Assembly (NCBI RefSeq): GCF_014212355.1
Contig: NZ_JACKXD010000005.1
Span: forward strand, 124,001 to 188,000
Length of the DNA stretch: 64,000 nucleotides
Source: Halobellus ruber
GTDB taxonomy: Archaea; Halobacteriota; Halobacteria; Halobacteriales; Haloferacaceae
Direction: 5' to 3'
In this document: piece by piece, positions 52,693 through 61,248 of the stretch
Layout of the letters: each line of letters opens with the position of its first letter
Numbering within the stretch: the first letter of the stretch is position 1
The notes under the pieces: generated by a model
What the model was told of the DNA's origin: nothing
Database searches by the model: none
The model's input: only the letters and a program-made list of their open reading frames with translations
Translations under genes and position numbers: made by a program

Positions 52693-53688
52693 ATGGACGC
52701 CTACGACCGGATCACCCGGAACGCCGCCGAGGTGGTCACCGACGAGGAGGTCCGCGCGTTAGCCGACTCGCCCGACGGAAAACGGGCGTACGTCGGCTAC
52801 GAGCCCTCCGGGGTCCTCCACGTCGGGCATATGCTCACCGCGAACAAGCTGATCGAACTCCAAGACGAGGGGTTCGAGGTGGTCGTTCTGCTGGCCGACG
52901 TCCACGCCTACCTCAACGGGAAGGGCACGTTCGCGGAGATCCGCGAGACCGCGACCCGGATGCAAGAGCAGTTCGTCGCGTACGGGCTGGATCCCGACCG
53001 GACGGAGTTCGTGCTCGGCTCCGAGTACCAGCTCGACGAGGAGTACGTCCTGGATCTGCACGCCCTCGAACTGGAGACGTCGCTGTCGCGGGCCGAGCGC
53101 GCGATGTCCGAGATCGCCGGCGGCGACACCGCGACCGTCGCTCACGCGGTCTACCCGCTGATGCAGGCGCTTGACATCGTCTACCTCGACGTCGACCTCG
53201 CGATCGGCGGGATGGAACAGCGGAAGGTGCACATGCTCGCCCGCGACACGCTGCCGAGCATCGACGCCGCGTCGCCGACGTGTCTCCACACCCCGCTGAT
53301 CGCGGACCTCACGACCGGCGTGGGAAAGATGTCCACCTCCTCGGGCGTGTCGATCTCGATGGAGGACTCCGCAGCCGACATCGAGGCGAAAGTCGAGAAG
53401 GCGTACTGCCCGCCCACTGCCGACCCCGACCCGACCGACGACGGCGAGGAACGGGAGAACCCGGTGCTCCAACTGTTCGAGTACCACGTCTTCCCGCGCT
53501 TTTCGGAGGTCGTGGTCGAGCGCCCCGACCAGTACGGCGGGGACCTGACCTACGGGAGCTACGACGACCTCGAAGCCGACCTCGAATCCGGCGAACTCCA
53601 CCCTGCCGACGCGAAGGGCGCCCTGGCGACGTACCTGGACGACCTGATCGCGCCCGGCCGCGAGCGGATCGAATCACAGCGGGCGTAA
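52693..53688 (+). CDS. tyrS: tyrosyl-tRNA synthetase
   Basis: 331 residues from ATG at 52693. Class I synthetase motifs: HVGH (43-46, the HIGH motif) in YEPSGVLHVGHMLTANK, and KMSTS in GVGKMSTSSGVSI near 216-220. YLDVDLAIGGMEQRKVHMLARD recognises tyrosine. It charges tRNA-Tyr. This is the short archaeal form, without the bacterial S4 domain. It is followed by a decayed small gene. Confidence 0.93.
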   Translation: MDAYDRITRNAAEVVTDEEVRALADSPDGKRAYVGYEPSGVLHVGHMLTANKLIELQDEGFEVVVLLADVHAYLNGKGTFAEIRETATRMQEQFVAYGLDPDRTEFVLGSEYQLDEEYVLDLHALELETSLSRAERAMSEIAGGDTATVAHAVYPLMQALDIVYLDVDLAIGGMEQRKVHMLARDTLPSIDAASPTCLHTPLIADLTTGVGKMSTSSGVSISMEDSAADIEAKVEKAYCPPTADPDPTDDGEERENPVLQLFEYHVFPRFSEVVVERPDQYGGDLTYGSYDDLEADLESGELHPADAKGALATYLDDLIAPGRERIESQRA

Positions 53689-53771
53689 CGCTCCCGTTTC
53701 GACCCCGGGCGCCGGTTCGTCCGACGCCCGTCTTGCGCGGTTTGATCGGCGCCCCCGCCGACCACCGCGGT

Positions 53772-53918
53772 ATGAGGTGGGTGAACGGAGTCGCCTTCGC
53801 GGCGTTCACGCTCTGCGCCGGGGGCTCCTGTTGTACCCCGGCTCCGGGTTCGGGATCGCACTCGGGGTCACGCTCATCGCGCTCACGAGCGTCGCGGTCG
53901 TCTCCCGGTTCCGGCTCA
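53772..53918 (+). pseudogene. frameshifted small membrane protein gene
   Basis: ATG at 53772 starts MRWVNGVAFAAFTLCAGG, a first hydrophobic helix. The frame then turns into SCCTPAPG. In the next frame the sequence continues as LLLYPGSGFGIALGVTLIALTSVAVVSRF, a second helix. One missing G in the GGGGG run at 53820-53824 explains the break. The second frame runs into a MITE at 53919. An intact gene would encode a two-TM protein of about 50 residues. A sequencing error in the G-run is possible. Confidence 0.5.
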
Positions 53919-54000
53919 TACGGAGTATTGTAACGAATTACCGGTCATCGCCGGAGACGGTGTCGCGATAACCGGTAATTGACTACAATACTCCGTATCA
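53916..54000. repeat. family B MITE inserted at the hisA stop codon
   Basis: Core 53919-53997, 79 bp: TACGGAGTATTGTAACGAAT on the left, TACAATACTCCGTA on the right, with the central dyad ACCGGT. Flanks are TCA (53916-53918) and TCA (53998-54000). The right TCA is the complement of the hisA stop codon TGA, so hisA is unchanged. Confidence 0.85.
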
Positions 54001-54723
54001 GGCGTCCATCGCGGCCGCGAGCGTGAACGACCCCTCGTAGAGCGCAGTCCCGACGACGACCGCCGCCGCGCCCACCTCGCGGAGCGCCCGGACGTCGTCC
54101 AGCGACGCCACCCCGCCGGAGGCGACCACGGGGATGTCGACCGCGTCGGCGACGCGCCCCGTCACGTCCGTCTGGACGCCCGCCTGCCGTCCCTCGACGT
54201 CGACGTCGGTGAAGAGAATCGAGCCCGCCCCCTCCTCCTCGAACCGGGCGGCGGCCGCGGCGGGATCGAGTCCCGTGCCCTCGGTCCACCCGGAAACCAC
54301 GACCTCGCCGCCCTTCGCGTCGAGGCTCACCATCACCCGGCCGGGATGCTGCGCGGCGATCTCGGAGACCAGTTCCGGCCGCTCGACCGCGGCGGTGCCG
54401 AGGATGACGCGCTCGACCCCGCGGTCGAGCAGGTCGGTTGCGTCCGCCGCGGTCCGGATCCCGCCGCCGAGTTGGACCGGAACGTCGACGGCGTCGACGA
54501 TCGCCTCGACCGCGTCGGCGTTCGCCCGCTCGCCGTCGAAGGCGCCGTCGAGGTCGACGAGGTGAAGCGTCCGTGCGCCCTCCCCGACCCACCGCTCGGC
54601 GGCGGTCACGGGGTCGCCGTACTGCGTTTCGGTCCCGCGTTCGCCCTGGACGAGCTGGACCACCGCCCCGTCCTGCATATCCACCGCGGGAACCACCTCG
54701 AACTCCGGAAACGGCTCGTGCAT
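53998..54723 (-). CDS. hisA: ProFAR isomerase
   Basis: 241 residues from ATG at 54723. It converts the N'-5'-phosphoribosylformimino intermediate to the ribulosyl form in histidine synthesis. The TIM barrel has VVPAVDMQDGAVVQLVQGERG, HLVDLDGAFDG, QLGGGIRTA and VVASGGVASLDDVRALREVG, with the catalytic aspartates in VDMQDG and FTDVDVEG. It is divergent from glmM across 141 bp. Its TGA stop is one arm of a MITE target duplication. Confidence 0.92.
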   Translation of the reverse strand: MHEPFPEFEVVPAVDMQDGAVVQLVQGERGTETQYGDPVTAAERWVGEGARTLHLVDLDGAFDGERANADAVEAIVDAVDVPVQLGGGIRTAADATDLLDRGVERVILGTAAVERPELVSEIAAQHPGRVMVSLDAKGGEVVVSGWTEGTGLDPAAAAARFEEEGAGSILFTDVDVEGRQAGVQTDVTGRVADAVDIPVVASGGVASLDDVRALREVGAAAVVVGTALYEGSFTLAAAMDA

Positions 54724-54864
54724 ACCCGCCTTTCCGCGTGGGAGCCGCCTAAACGCACCGGGTCCGGCGGCGGCTCGGCCGGTCGCACGTCCGACCCCGA
54801 ACCGAGCGGTCGGTCGGCCGCCGAAGAGGTACACATTTGAGCGCGGAACGTGGAGGGAAAGCCG

Positions 54865-56238
54865 ATGCAACTGTTCGGGTCGAGCGGCACCCGGGGGGTC
54901 GTCGGCGAGGGGCTCTCCCCGGAGTTCGTCCTCCGGATCGCGAAGGCCGCGGGCACCGCCTGGTCGGCCGACAGCGTCTTCATCGCCCGCGATACGCGGA
55001 CCTCCGGCGAGATGCTCGCGAACGCGGCCGCGAGCGGGCTCGCGAGCGTCGGCGTCGACGTCGACCGGCTGGGGACGGCTCCCACGCCCGCCGCCGTCCG
55101 ATACGCCGACGTCTACGGGCGCCCCGGGCTCGTGATCACCGCCTCCCACAACCCCCCGGAGTACAACGGGGTGAAGCTCGTCGGCGCCGACGGGGTCGAA
55201 CTCGGGGTCGACCGGCTCGAACGGATCGAAGAGCGCATTCTCTCCGAGGAGTTTTCGATCGCGACGTGGGACGCGGTCGGCACGGTCAGCCGGGTCGACT
55301 CGGCGAACCGCGAGTACGTCGCGGACCTGTTGGCCGCGGTCGACCGCGAGGCCATCGCCGCGGCCGACCTCACCGTTGCGCTCGACCCCGGGCACGGCGC
55401 CGGCGCACTGACCAGCCCGGACTTTTTCCGCCGGCTCGGGTGCGAGGTCGTCACGGTCAACGCCACGCCCGACGGCTTCTTCCCGGGGCGCCAGCCCGAG
55501 CCCGTCGCGTCCCGGCTCGACGACCTCCGGACGCTCGTGACCGCCGCCGACGCGGACGTCGGGATCGCACACGACGGCGACGCCGACCGGGCGGTCTTCG
55601 TCGACGAGGCGGGGGAGTTCGTCGCCGGCGAGGCGTCGCTGGCGGCGCTCGCGGCCGCGGAACTCGACACCGGCGACACCACCGTCGCGGCGGTGAACGT
55701 CTCCCAGCGGCTGGTGGACGTCTGCGAGCGGGTCGGCGCCGATCTGGAACTCACCCCGATCGGGTCGACCAACATCATCTCCCGGATCCGCGAACTCCGG
55801 GCGGACGGCAAACGGGTCCCGATCGCGGGCGAGGGCAACGGCGGGGTGTTCTTCCCGAACTACCGGCTGGTCCGCGACGGCGCCTACGCCGGGGCGAAGC
55901 TCCTCGAACTCGTCGCCGAACGTCCGGTCAGCGAACTCGTCGCGCCGTACACCGACTACGAGAACGTTCGGCTCGACCTCGCCTACGAGACCGATGCGGA
56001 GCTCGACGCGATGCTCGACGCCGCCCGGGCGTTCGCGGCGTCGGCCGCCGCCGACCCGGACACCAAGGACGGCTACCGGCTGGACTACGGCGACGCGTGG
56101 GTGCTGGTACGGCCCTCCGGCACCGAGCCGAAGGTGCGGATCTACGCGGAGGCCCGCGACGCCGACCGCGCCCGGAGCCTCGCGGAGGAGATCGCGGAGC
56201 CGATCCGTGCGGCGCTGGAGAACGCGCGAGCCGAGTGA
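54865..56238 (+). CDS. glmM: phosphoglucosamine/phosphohexomutase
   Basis: 457 residues from ATG at 54865 (MQLFGSSGTRG), the usual start of the family. The catalytic serine is Ser94 in TASHNPPEYNG, the Mg2+ motif is HDGDADRAV, the sugar-specificity loop is GEGNGGVFFP, and the phosphate-binding loop is VRPSGTEPKVRIYAE near the end. It interconverts hexose 1- and 6-phosphates, most likely glucosamine phosphate for cell-surface sugars. All four domains are complete. Phosphomannomutase activity cannot be excluded. Confidence 0.85.
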   Translation: MQLFGSSGTRGVVGEGLSPEFVLRIAKAAGTAWSADSVFIARDTRTSGEMLANAAASGLASVGVDVDRLGTAPTPAAVRYADVYGRPGLVITASHNPPEYNGVKLVGADGVELGVDRLERIEERILSEEFSIATWDAVGTVSRVDSANREYVADLLAAVDREAIAAADLTVALDPGHGAGALTSPDFFRRLGCEVVTVNATPDGFFPGRQPEPVASRLDDLRTLVTAADADVGIAHDGDADRAVFVDEAGEFVAGEASLAALAAAELDTGDTTVAAVNVSQRLVDVCERVGADLELTPIGSTNIISRIRELRADGKRVPIAGEGNGGVFFPNYRLVRDGAYAGAKLLELVAERPVSELVAPYTDYENVRLDLAYETDAELDAMLDAARAFAASAAADPDTKDGYRLDYGDAWVLVRPSGTEPKVRIYAEARDADRARSLAEEIAEPIRAALENARAE

Positions 56239-56271
56239 GACCCGCTTTGCGGTCGGTCCGCACCGACCCGG

Positions 56272-56535
56272 CTACGCGGCGAGGACGCCGAACAGGAGAC
56301 AGCACGCCCCGAGCACCAGCAGCACGACGCCGCGTTCGAGCGACCCACGGTCCGCAAGCGTGGCGCCGGATTCGATCGGGTCCCCGTCGGCCGGTCCCGC
56401 CCAGTCGGTCGGGTGGCTCGGACCGGTGCGGTCGCGGTCACGAAGCCGACGGACCGCCCGCCCGACGCGGAGCGAGCGTGCGCCGTAGTACACACACACC
56501 ACCCCGATACCGATCGTGACGGCGGCGACGAGCAT
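56272..56535 (-). CDS. small two-TM membrane protein
   Basis: 87 residues from ATG at 56535 (MLVAAVTIGIGVVCVYYGARS). A first TM of about 20 residues, a polar loop with many Arg and Asp, and a second TM at the C-terminus (ERGVVLLVLGACCLLFGVLAA). No motif. It starts 4 bp after the DUF7118-like gene on the same strand, so it belongs to the hisI operon. Confidence 0.6.
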   Translation of the reverse strand: MLVAAVTIGIGVVCVYYGARSLRVGRAVRRLRDRDRTGPSHPTDWAGPADGDPIESGATLADRGSLERGVVLLVLGACCLLFGVLAA

Positions 56536-56539
56536 CGGT

Positions 56540-57724
56540 TCAGCCGTCGGCCTCGCCGTCGAGTTCGGCCGCGAGCCGGTCGCGGGCGTCACGCAGCCGT
56601 TCCAGTTCCGCTTCCGCCGCCCCCGACCGGACCGCCGCGAGCTCGTCGTCGTCGAGCTCCCGGTGGGCGCGGGCGGCGCGACTGAGTTCGCGGTAGTCCT
56701 CGCGCCGGCTCAGGTCTCGGACGGCCCGGAGCTGTGCGATCGTCCCCTCGTCGGCGAACCGCCCGAGCAACGACAGCCGCTCGCGGGTCCGGAACCGGAG
56801 CTCCGCGGCCGGCGGCGGCGGCAGCGACACGGTCAGCGGCTCCCCCGAGAGGCGTTCGAGGTAGGTCCGGTGGACCGCGACGGTGGTCTGGAGCAATCCG
56901 GGGTCCTCGGCGTAGTGGTCGAGCTTCGACCCGCTGTAGTCGGCGTACTCGAGCAGGGTCGGAACCGGCTCGTCGGCGTCGGGGCTCTCGGCGGCGAACT
57001 CCCGGAGGTCCCGCGGCGGCGACCGGAACTCGACCAGGGGGAACGCCTCCGCGCGGTCGAGGAAGTCGACGACCTCGGCGATCGACGCCGACGCGTAGAA
57101 CTCGTCGAACTCCTCGCGAACGGCCCGGTTGTACGCCTCGATCGGGTCGGTCAGCTCCGCGACCGGCGCGTCGAGGTCGGCCTCGCCGACCGCCAGCCAC
57201 TCCGCGCGCTCGTCGATCTCCCCGTCGAGTTCGCGGCGGCAGAGCCGGGCGTCGCGCCTGGCTTTCGCGACGGCCTCCTCGGCGTCCTCGCGCCGGTCGA
57301 GCAGGTCGACGTACTCGGCGGCCGGTTCCAGGTCCTCGCGGGCGGCGTCGAAGTCGGATTCGCTCAGCCGCCGCTGGTCCAGCCGCTCGCCGGCGGCCGC
57401 GAACGCCTCGCTTGCGGGGGTGTCGTCGTCGCGCCCTTCCACGAGGCCGAGGAACTTGTCCTGAAACTCCACGTACGCCTGGAAGTCGCCGGTCCCGGTC
57501 GCCGACCCCTCGTAGCGGTCCAGCAGTCGGATCGCCTTCCGGTAGGCGTCGGCGGCGTCGACGACGGCGTCCTCGCCGACCGAGTCGATCTCGGATTCGA
57601 CCGTTGCGAGCCGCTGTTTCGCGTCCCGCAGGTCCGCGACGCACTCCTCGGCCTCCGCGACCCGCGCGGCGACGCTCTCGGCGGTCGCGTCGTCGCCGTT
57701 CCGTGCCGAATCGAGCTCCGACAT
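56540..57724 (-). CDS. coiled-coil protein of a haloarchaeal family (DUF7118-like)
   Basis: 394 residues, almost wholly helical and acidic, with long charged heptads (about 10-60 and 120-180) and a C-terminal helical domain (LSLLGRFADEGTIAQLRAVRDLSRREDYRELS). No enzyme motif, TM or signal. The family name is from memory and unverified. The gene begins 4 bp after the hisI stop and is followed 4 bp later by a small membrane protein, so the three form one operon. A role in chromosome or cell organisation is possible but speculative. Confidence 0.6.
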   Translation of the reverse strand: MSELDSARNGDDATAESVAARVAEAEECVADLRDAKQRLATVESEIDSVGEDAVVDAADAYRKAIRLLDRYEGSATGTGDFQAYVEFQDKFLGLVEGRDDDTPASEAFAAAGERLDQRRLSESDFDAAREDLEPAAEYVDLLDRREDAEEAVAKARRDARLCRRELDGEIDERAEWLAVGEADLDAPVAELTDPIEAYNRAVREEFDEFYASASIAEVVDFLDRAEAFPLVEFRSPPRDLREFAAESPDADEPVPTLLEYADYSGSKLDHYAEDPGLLQTTVAVHRTYLERLSGEPLTVSLPPPPAAELRFRTRERLSLLGRFADEGTIAQLRAVRDLSRREDYRELSRAARAHRELDDDELAAVRSGAAEAELERLRDARDRLAAELDGEADG

Positions 57725-57728
57725 CGGC

Positions 57729-58097
57729 TCAGCCGTACACTTCCTCGGGGTCGAACACCCGTTCGCCGACGTTGTCGCCGCCGATCGTCCGGTGGAAACA
57801 CGACCGGTGGCCGGTGTGGCACGCGCCGCCGGCCTGTTCGACCAGATACAGGAGGGTGTCGGCGTCGCAGTCGACTCTGATCCCCCTGACAGTCTGGGTG
57901 TGGCCGCTGGTCGCACCCTTCTCCCAGAGCTCCTCGCGGCTGCGGGAGTAGTAGTGCGCACGGCCGGTCTCGCGGGTGCGTTCCAGCGCCCCCGGCGAGA
58001 CGTACGCGAGCATGAGCACCTCGCCGGAGTCGGCGTCCTGCGCGACGGCGGGAACGAGCCCATCGTCGCCGAAATCGACGTCGACGTCGTCAGTCAT
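57729..58097 (-). CDS. hisI: phosphoribosyl-AMP cyclohydrolase
   Basis: 122 residues, the monofunctional cyclohydrolase that opens the adenine ring in histidine synthesis. The zinc and magnesium motifs are [34 protein letters not shown] and [14 protein letters not shown]. No HisE part is fused. The start ATG at 58097 gives [14 protein letters not shown]. It is upstream of the DUF7118-like gene with a 4-bp gap. Confidence 0.92.
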   Translation of the reverse strand: MTDDVDVDFGDDGLVPAVAQDADSGEVLMLAYVSPGALERTRETGRAHYYSRSREELWEKGATSGHTQTVRGIRVDCDADTLLYLVEQAGGACHTGHRSCFHRTIGGDNVGERVFDPEEVYG

Positions 58098-58220
58098 TAC
58101 CCTGATCCAGACGGCTCCGGCCGATAGGTCTTTTGCCCCGGCAACGCGGCGGGGACGGGAGCCCCCTGCCCCCACACCCCGGTCCGTAGCGTTTTGCGAG
58201 TGTATACTGATACACGGGGT

Positions 58221-58736
58221 ATGAGTACGACGGACGTTCGCGAACTGACGACCGAGGCCGAGTTCCGCGCGGCGTTCCCGGTTCTCATACTGTCGGCTAT
58301 AGTCGCGTGACGGATTTCGACACCCCGGGGTGTCGAAAATCTTCACGTAGTTATAGCCAACAGTATCAGCCAACTCCGCGATCACCTCTCGGAAACGGAG
58401 TACCTCGATTATCTCGCGGAGATGCGGGCCGACGGCTACCGGCTGTTCGCGCTTTTCGACGACGACGAGATCGTCTCGGTGGCGGGCGTCGTCGTCACCA
58501 CGAACTTCTACAACGGCCGGCACCTGTTCGTGTACGACCTGGTCACGCGGGCCGACCGGCGCTCGGAGGGCTACGGAACCCGGCTGATGACCTCCGTCGA
58601 GGAGTGGGCGCGCGACCGAGACTGTGAGAGCCTCACGCTCGAATCCGGGCTCTGGCGGGCGGACGCCCACCGCTTCTACGAGGACGACCTCGGTATGGAT
58701 CGGTACTGTTACACGTTCAAGAAGGAACTCGGGTGA
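58221..58736 (+). pseudogene. GNAT acetyltransferase gene split by a MITE
   Basis: The gene starts [19 protein letters not shown], then PVL, and is broken by an element whose sequence brings a TGA stop after 29 codons. After the element the same frame goes on as [15 protein letters not shown] and then [19 protein letters not shown] and the acetyl-CoA-binding part ([20 protein letters not shown]). Removing 81 bp (core plus one TCA) rebuilds V-L-S-Q-L-R without a break. A shorter product from the ATG at 58422 lacks the first third of the fold. A dyad GTGTAT-actg-ATACAC lies just upstream of the start. Confidence 0.75.
58285..58368. repeat. family A MITE inside the acetyltransferase gene
   Basis: Core 58288-58365, 78 bp: TACTGTCGGCTATAGTCGCG on the left, TATAGCCAACAGTA on the right, with the perfect central palindrome TTTCGACACCCCGGGGTGTC... 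Flanks are TCA (58285-58287) and TCA (58366-58368). The disrupted reading frame gives an independent proof of the ends. Confidence 0.9.
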
Positions 58737-58766
58737 CAGTCGGAACCGGGCGATTCCCTGCGCGTC

Positions 58767-59762
58767 TCACACCACGCCGAGCGCACCCAGCGCGCCGAAC
58801 AGCAGGTCGCCGTAGACGAACGCCAGCAGGGTCCCGACGAACATCGGGACGATGAACGGGATCCCCGGCGAGATCCACACCCCGTCGCGCTCGGTTACGA
58901 CCTCCAGGCCCTCCCGGAGCGTCCCGGGGGAGGTCCCGTACGCCGTCCCCTCGATGCCCTCGAGGAACGCCTCAGCCCCCCAGGGATCGTCCGGGTCGGG
59001 GTCGGGTGCGGCGGTGCCGTCGGCGTCGAGCGCGACGGACCCCCCGTCATCGGCGTCGTCCCCGACCGCGCCGTCGGTCGGATCGTGCGTCTCGCCGATG
59101 CTGCCGGGGTCGCGGGCCCGCTCGGGGTTCGCCCGGACGGCTTCCAGGCTCGTCCCCCGCCACCGGAGGTACATCCGGAGGGCGTCGATGTCGAGACCGC
59201 TCCGGGTGAACCCCTCGGTGGTCTCGAACAGCCGACCGTGGGCCGTCGGCAGCGTCGAGGTCGGGATCCGCCGGCCGAACAGCGCCGCCGGGAACGCCAC
59301 CTCGCCGTCGAGCAGGTTCCGTGCCAGTAGCGCGAGCGGGTAGCCCGCGGCCAACACCACCGTGTTCGTGAGGATCGTCATCGAGAAGACGCCCAGCGTG
59401 GTCACGACGACGGGGAGAGTAAAGCCCGCGAAGTAGTAGGTCGGAAACGTCGGCAGCAGGATCGAGATCGCGATCAGCGCCTTGGCGTCGGCGCCGCCGA
59501 ACCCGCCAAGCCGCCAGAACAGGTACGCGATCGGCGCGACCACGAGGAGGCTGATGCCGACCCGGACGAAAAACAGCACGTCGGCCGAGGTCCCAACGGA
59601 GAGGTGCCCGACGCCGTCCCACACGAGCAGGAGCGCCCCGAGCCCGACGAGCGGGTACCACGTCCGGCTCGGCACGCGGCGGACTCTGACGTCCCGCCAC
59701 GCGGCCCACCCGAGCACCGGGAGGACGGCCAACCTGAGGATGTCCGGCACGCTGGCGAACAT
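58767..59762 (-). CDS. pibD: archaeal prepilin/preflagellin peptidase
   Basis: 331 residues from ATG at 59762 (MFASVPDILRL). The two catalytic aspartates of the A24 family are Asp24 in AAWRDVRVRRVP and Asp92 in GGFGGADAKALIA. Several TM helices cover about 40-160 and the last 25 residues. Between them lies a long acidic cytoplasmic domain (about 165-300) that is an addition typical of haloarchaea. The enzyme cuts the class III signal peptides of archaellins and pilins at the membrane. It is divergent from a peroxiredoxin gene. Confidence 0.85.
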   Translation of the reverse strand: MFASVPDILRLAVLPVLGWAAWRDVRVRRVPSRTWYPLVGLGALLLVWDGVGHLSVGTSADVLFFVRVGISLLVVAPIAYLFWRLGGFGGADAKALIAISILLPTFPTYYFAGFTLPVVVTTLGVFSMTILTNTVVLAAGYPLALLARNLLDGEVAFPAALFGRRIPTSTLPTAHGRLFETTEGFTRSGLDIDALRMYLRWRGTSLEAVRANPERARDPGSIGETHDPTDGAVGDDADDGGSVALDADGTAAPDPDPDDPWGAEAFLEGIEGTAYGTSPGTLREGLEVVTERDGVWISPGIPFIVPMFVGTLLAFVYGDLLFGALGALGVV

Positions 59763-59871
59763 ACAGGGGGACCGACCCCGGGGGAGTTGTAGCTTGCGTT
59801 TGCACACCGCCCGACGACGGCCGCAGCCGTTCGTGCAGGGTTTAATAGCCGAGCGCCCCAACGGACGGGCG

Positions 59872-60345
59872 ATGCCTCAACCCGGAGACACAGCACCGAC
59901 CTTCTCGGCGACGCGCGGCACGAGCGACCACGAATCCTTCGACCTCGCGGACGCCATCGGCGACGGTCCCGTCGTCCTGGCCTTCTTCCCGGGCGCGTTC
60001 ACGCCCCCGTGCACCAACGAGATGATCACGTTCCAGGACCGCCTCGACCGGTTCGAGGAAGCGGGCGCGACCGTCTACGGCGTGAGCGCGGACTCGCCGT
60101 TCTCCCAGGGGTCGTTCCGGGAGGAGCACGGGATCGAGTTCGACCTCGTCAGCGATATGGGCGGCGCGGCCATCGACGCCTACGACCTCGAGATGGACAT
60201 CGCGGAGCTCGGCCTCCACGGCATCGCGAACCGGGCCGTGTTCGTCATCGACGAGGAGGGCACGATCACGTACAGCTGGGTCGCCGACGACCCGACCAAC
60301 GAGCCCGACTACGACGAGGTGCTCGAGGCGGTCCGGGCCGCTTGA
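59872..60345 (+). CDS. peroxiredoxin (one-cysteine, AhpC/TSA family)
   Basis: 157 residues from ATG at 59872. The thioredoxin fold has PVVLAFFPGAFTPPCTNEM with the peroxidatic Cys47 inside the PxxxTxxC motif and a conserved Thr. No second cysteine is present, so a 1-Cys mechanism with an external thiol is likely (AhpE-like). The conserved arginine is in GIANRAVFVIDEEG. It reduces peroxides in the cytoplasm. A TTTAATA-like box lies about 28 bp upstream, which suggests a leaderless transcript. Confidence 0.88.
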   Translation: MPQPGDTAPTFSATRGTSDHESFDLADAIGDGPVVLAFFPGAFTPPCTNEMITFQDRLDRFEEAGATVYGVSADSPFSQGSFREEHGIEFDLVSDMGGAAIDAYDLEMDIAELGLHGIANRAVFVIDEEGTITYSWVADDPTNEPDYDEVLEAVRAA

Positions 60346-60392
60346 ACCCCGCGGATCCCGTTCCCGCCGGCAGTACGCGACGACACCGCCGA

Positions 60393-61058
60393 TCACTCCG
60401 CCGTCCCGCCGTCGTCCACCAGCGACGAGACGACGAGCCGCTTGATTCCACGTCTGAGAAGCCCGCTGGCAGCGGGCTGTGAGATGTCCAGTTCGTCGGC
60501 GAGTTCGCCGAGCGTCGCGTTCCGCGGCTCCTCGAAATACCCCGTCTCGAAGGCGACCAGCAGCGCCTCCCGCTGGCTGTCGGTCAACCCGGCGTCCGTG
60601 TTCCCCAGGCTGTCGTACTCGTTTATGCGCCGCAAGTCGATCTCGATGCCGTTCCCCCGTGCGTAGTCCCACAGGTGGACCAGATCCGTTCGCTCGGGCA
60701 TCCAGATCGAGAGGACCCACGCGGATCCGTCGTTTTTCATATCCAGGATGACGCCGTTGGCGGCCGACACCACCGGCGAGAGCAGCTTCGCCTCGTCGGT
60801 GTACTCGAAGCTGTAGATCGCCTCCCCGTCCCTGGTCTCGATCACGCGCTCGAACGCACCGACGGTGCGATCCTCCCGGAGGCCCTCCTCGAACCGGCCG
60901 AAATCGTCGGATTCGATCCGGTAGAAGAACTTCCCCGACGTGGGGTCGGTGCCCGCCTCCGACACCGACGCGACGTCCGAACTGGGGTCGTGGGTCACCG
61001 CCCCCGTGAGGACTATGTCGGGATGCTCCGCCCGGACGACCGCTTTGATATCCGTCAT
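60393..61058 (-). CDS. bat-type HTH transcriptional regulator
   Basis: 221 residues from ATG at 61058 (MTDIKAVVRAEH). The N-terminal 150 residues form a ligand-sensing-like domain of alternating strands. The C-terminal HTH is of the haloarchaeal bat type: LTDSQREALLVAFETGYFEEPRNATLGELADELDISQPAASGLLRRGIKRLV. These proteins respond to oxygen, light or metabolites. The target is not known; it converges on the peroxiredoxin gene with a 47-bp gap and is followed upstream by a frameshifted DmdA-like gene. Confidence 0.85.
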   Translation of the reverse strand: MTDIKAVVRAEHPDIVLTGAVTHDPSSDVASVSEAGTDPTSGKFFYRIESDDFGRFEEGLREDRTVGAFERVIETRDGEAIYSFEYTDEAKLLSPVVSAANGVILDMKNDGSAWVLSIWMPERTDLVHLWDYARGNGIEIDLRRINEYDSLGNTDAGLTDSQREALLVAFETGYFEEPRNATLGELADELDISQPAASGLLRRGIKRLVVSSLVDDGGTAE

Positions 61059-61248
61059 TGGTCTGTCTCCCGGAGTCCGTCCGAAGCCTGTCGATCGGGT
61101 CGCCGACCGGCCCACCGGGACCGTCCCGCCGGACTCGTTGCTGTGACCGTATCGATTGCCGTGCGACGGCTTAACTGAGTCGGTTCCACGGACGCGTGTC
61201 GTCCCCCGGCGAGCTCCCCTCGTCTCGGCGCCGGTGACCGGCTGTCCG

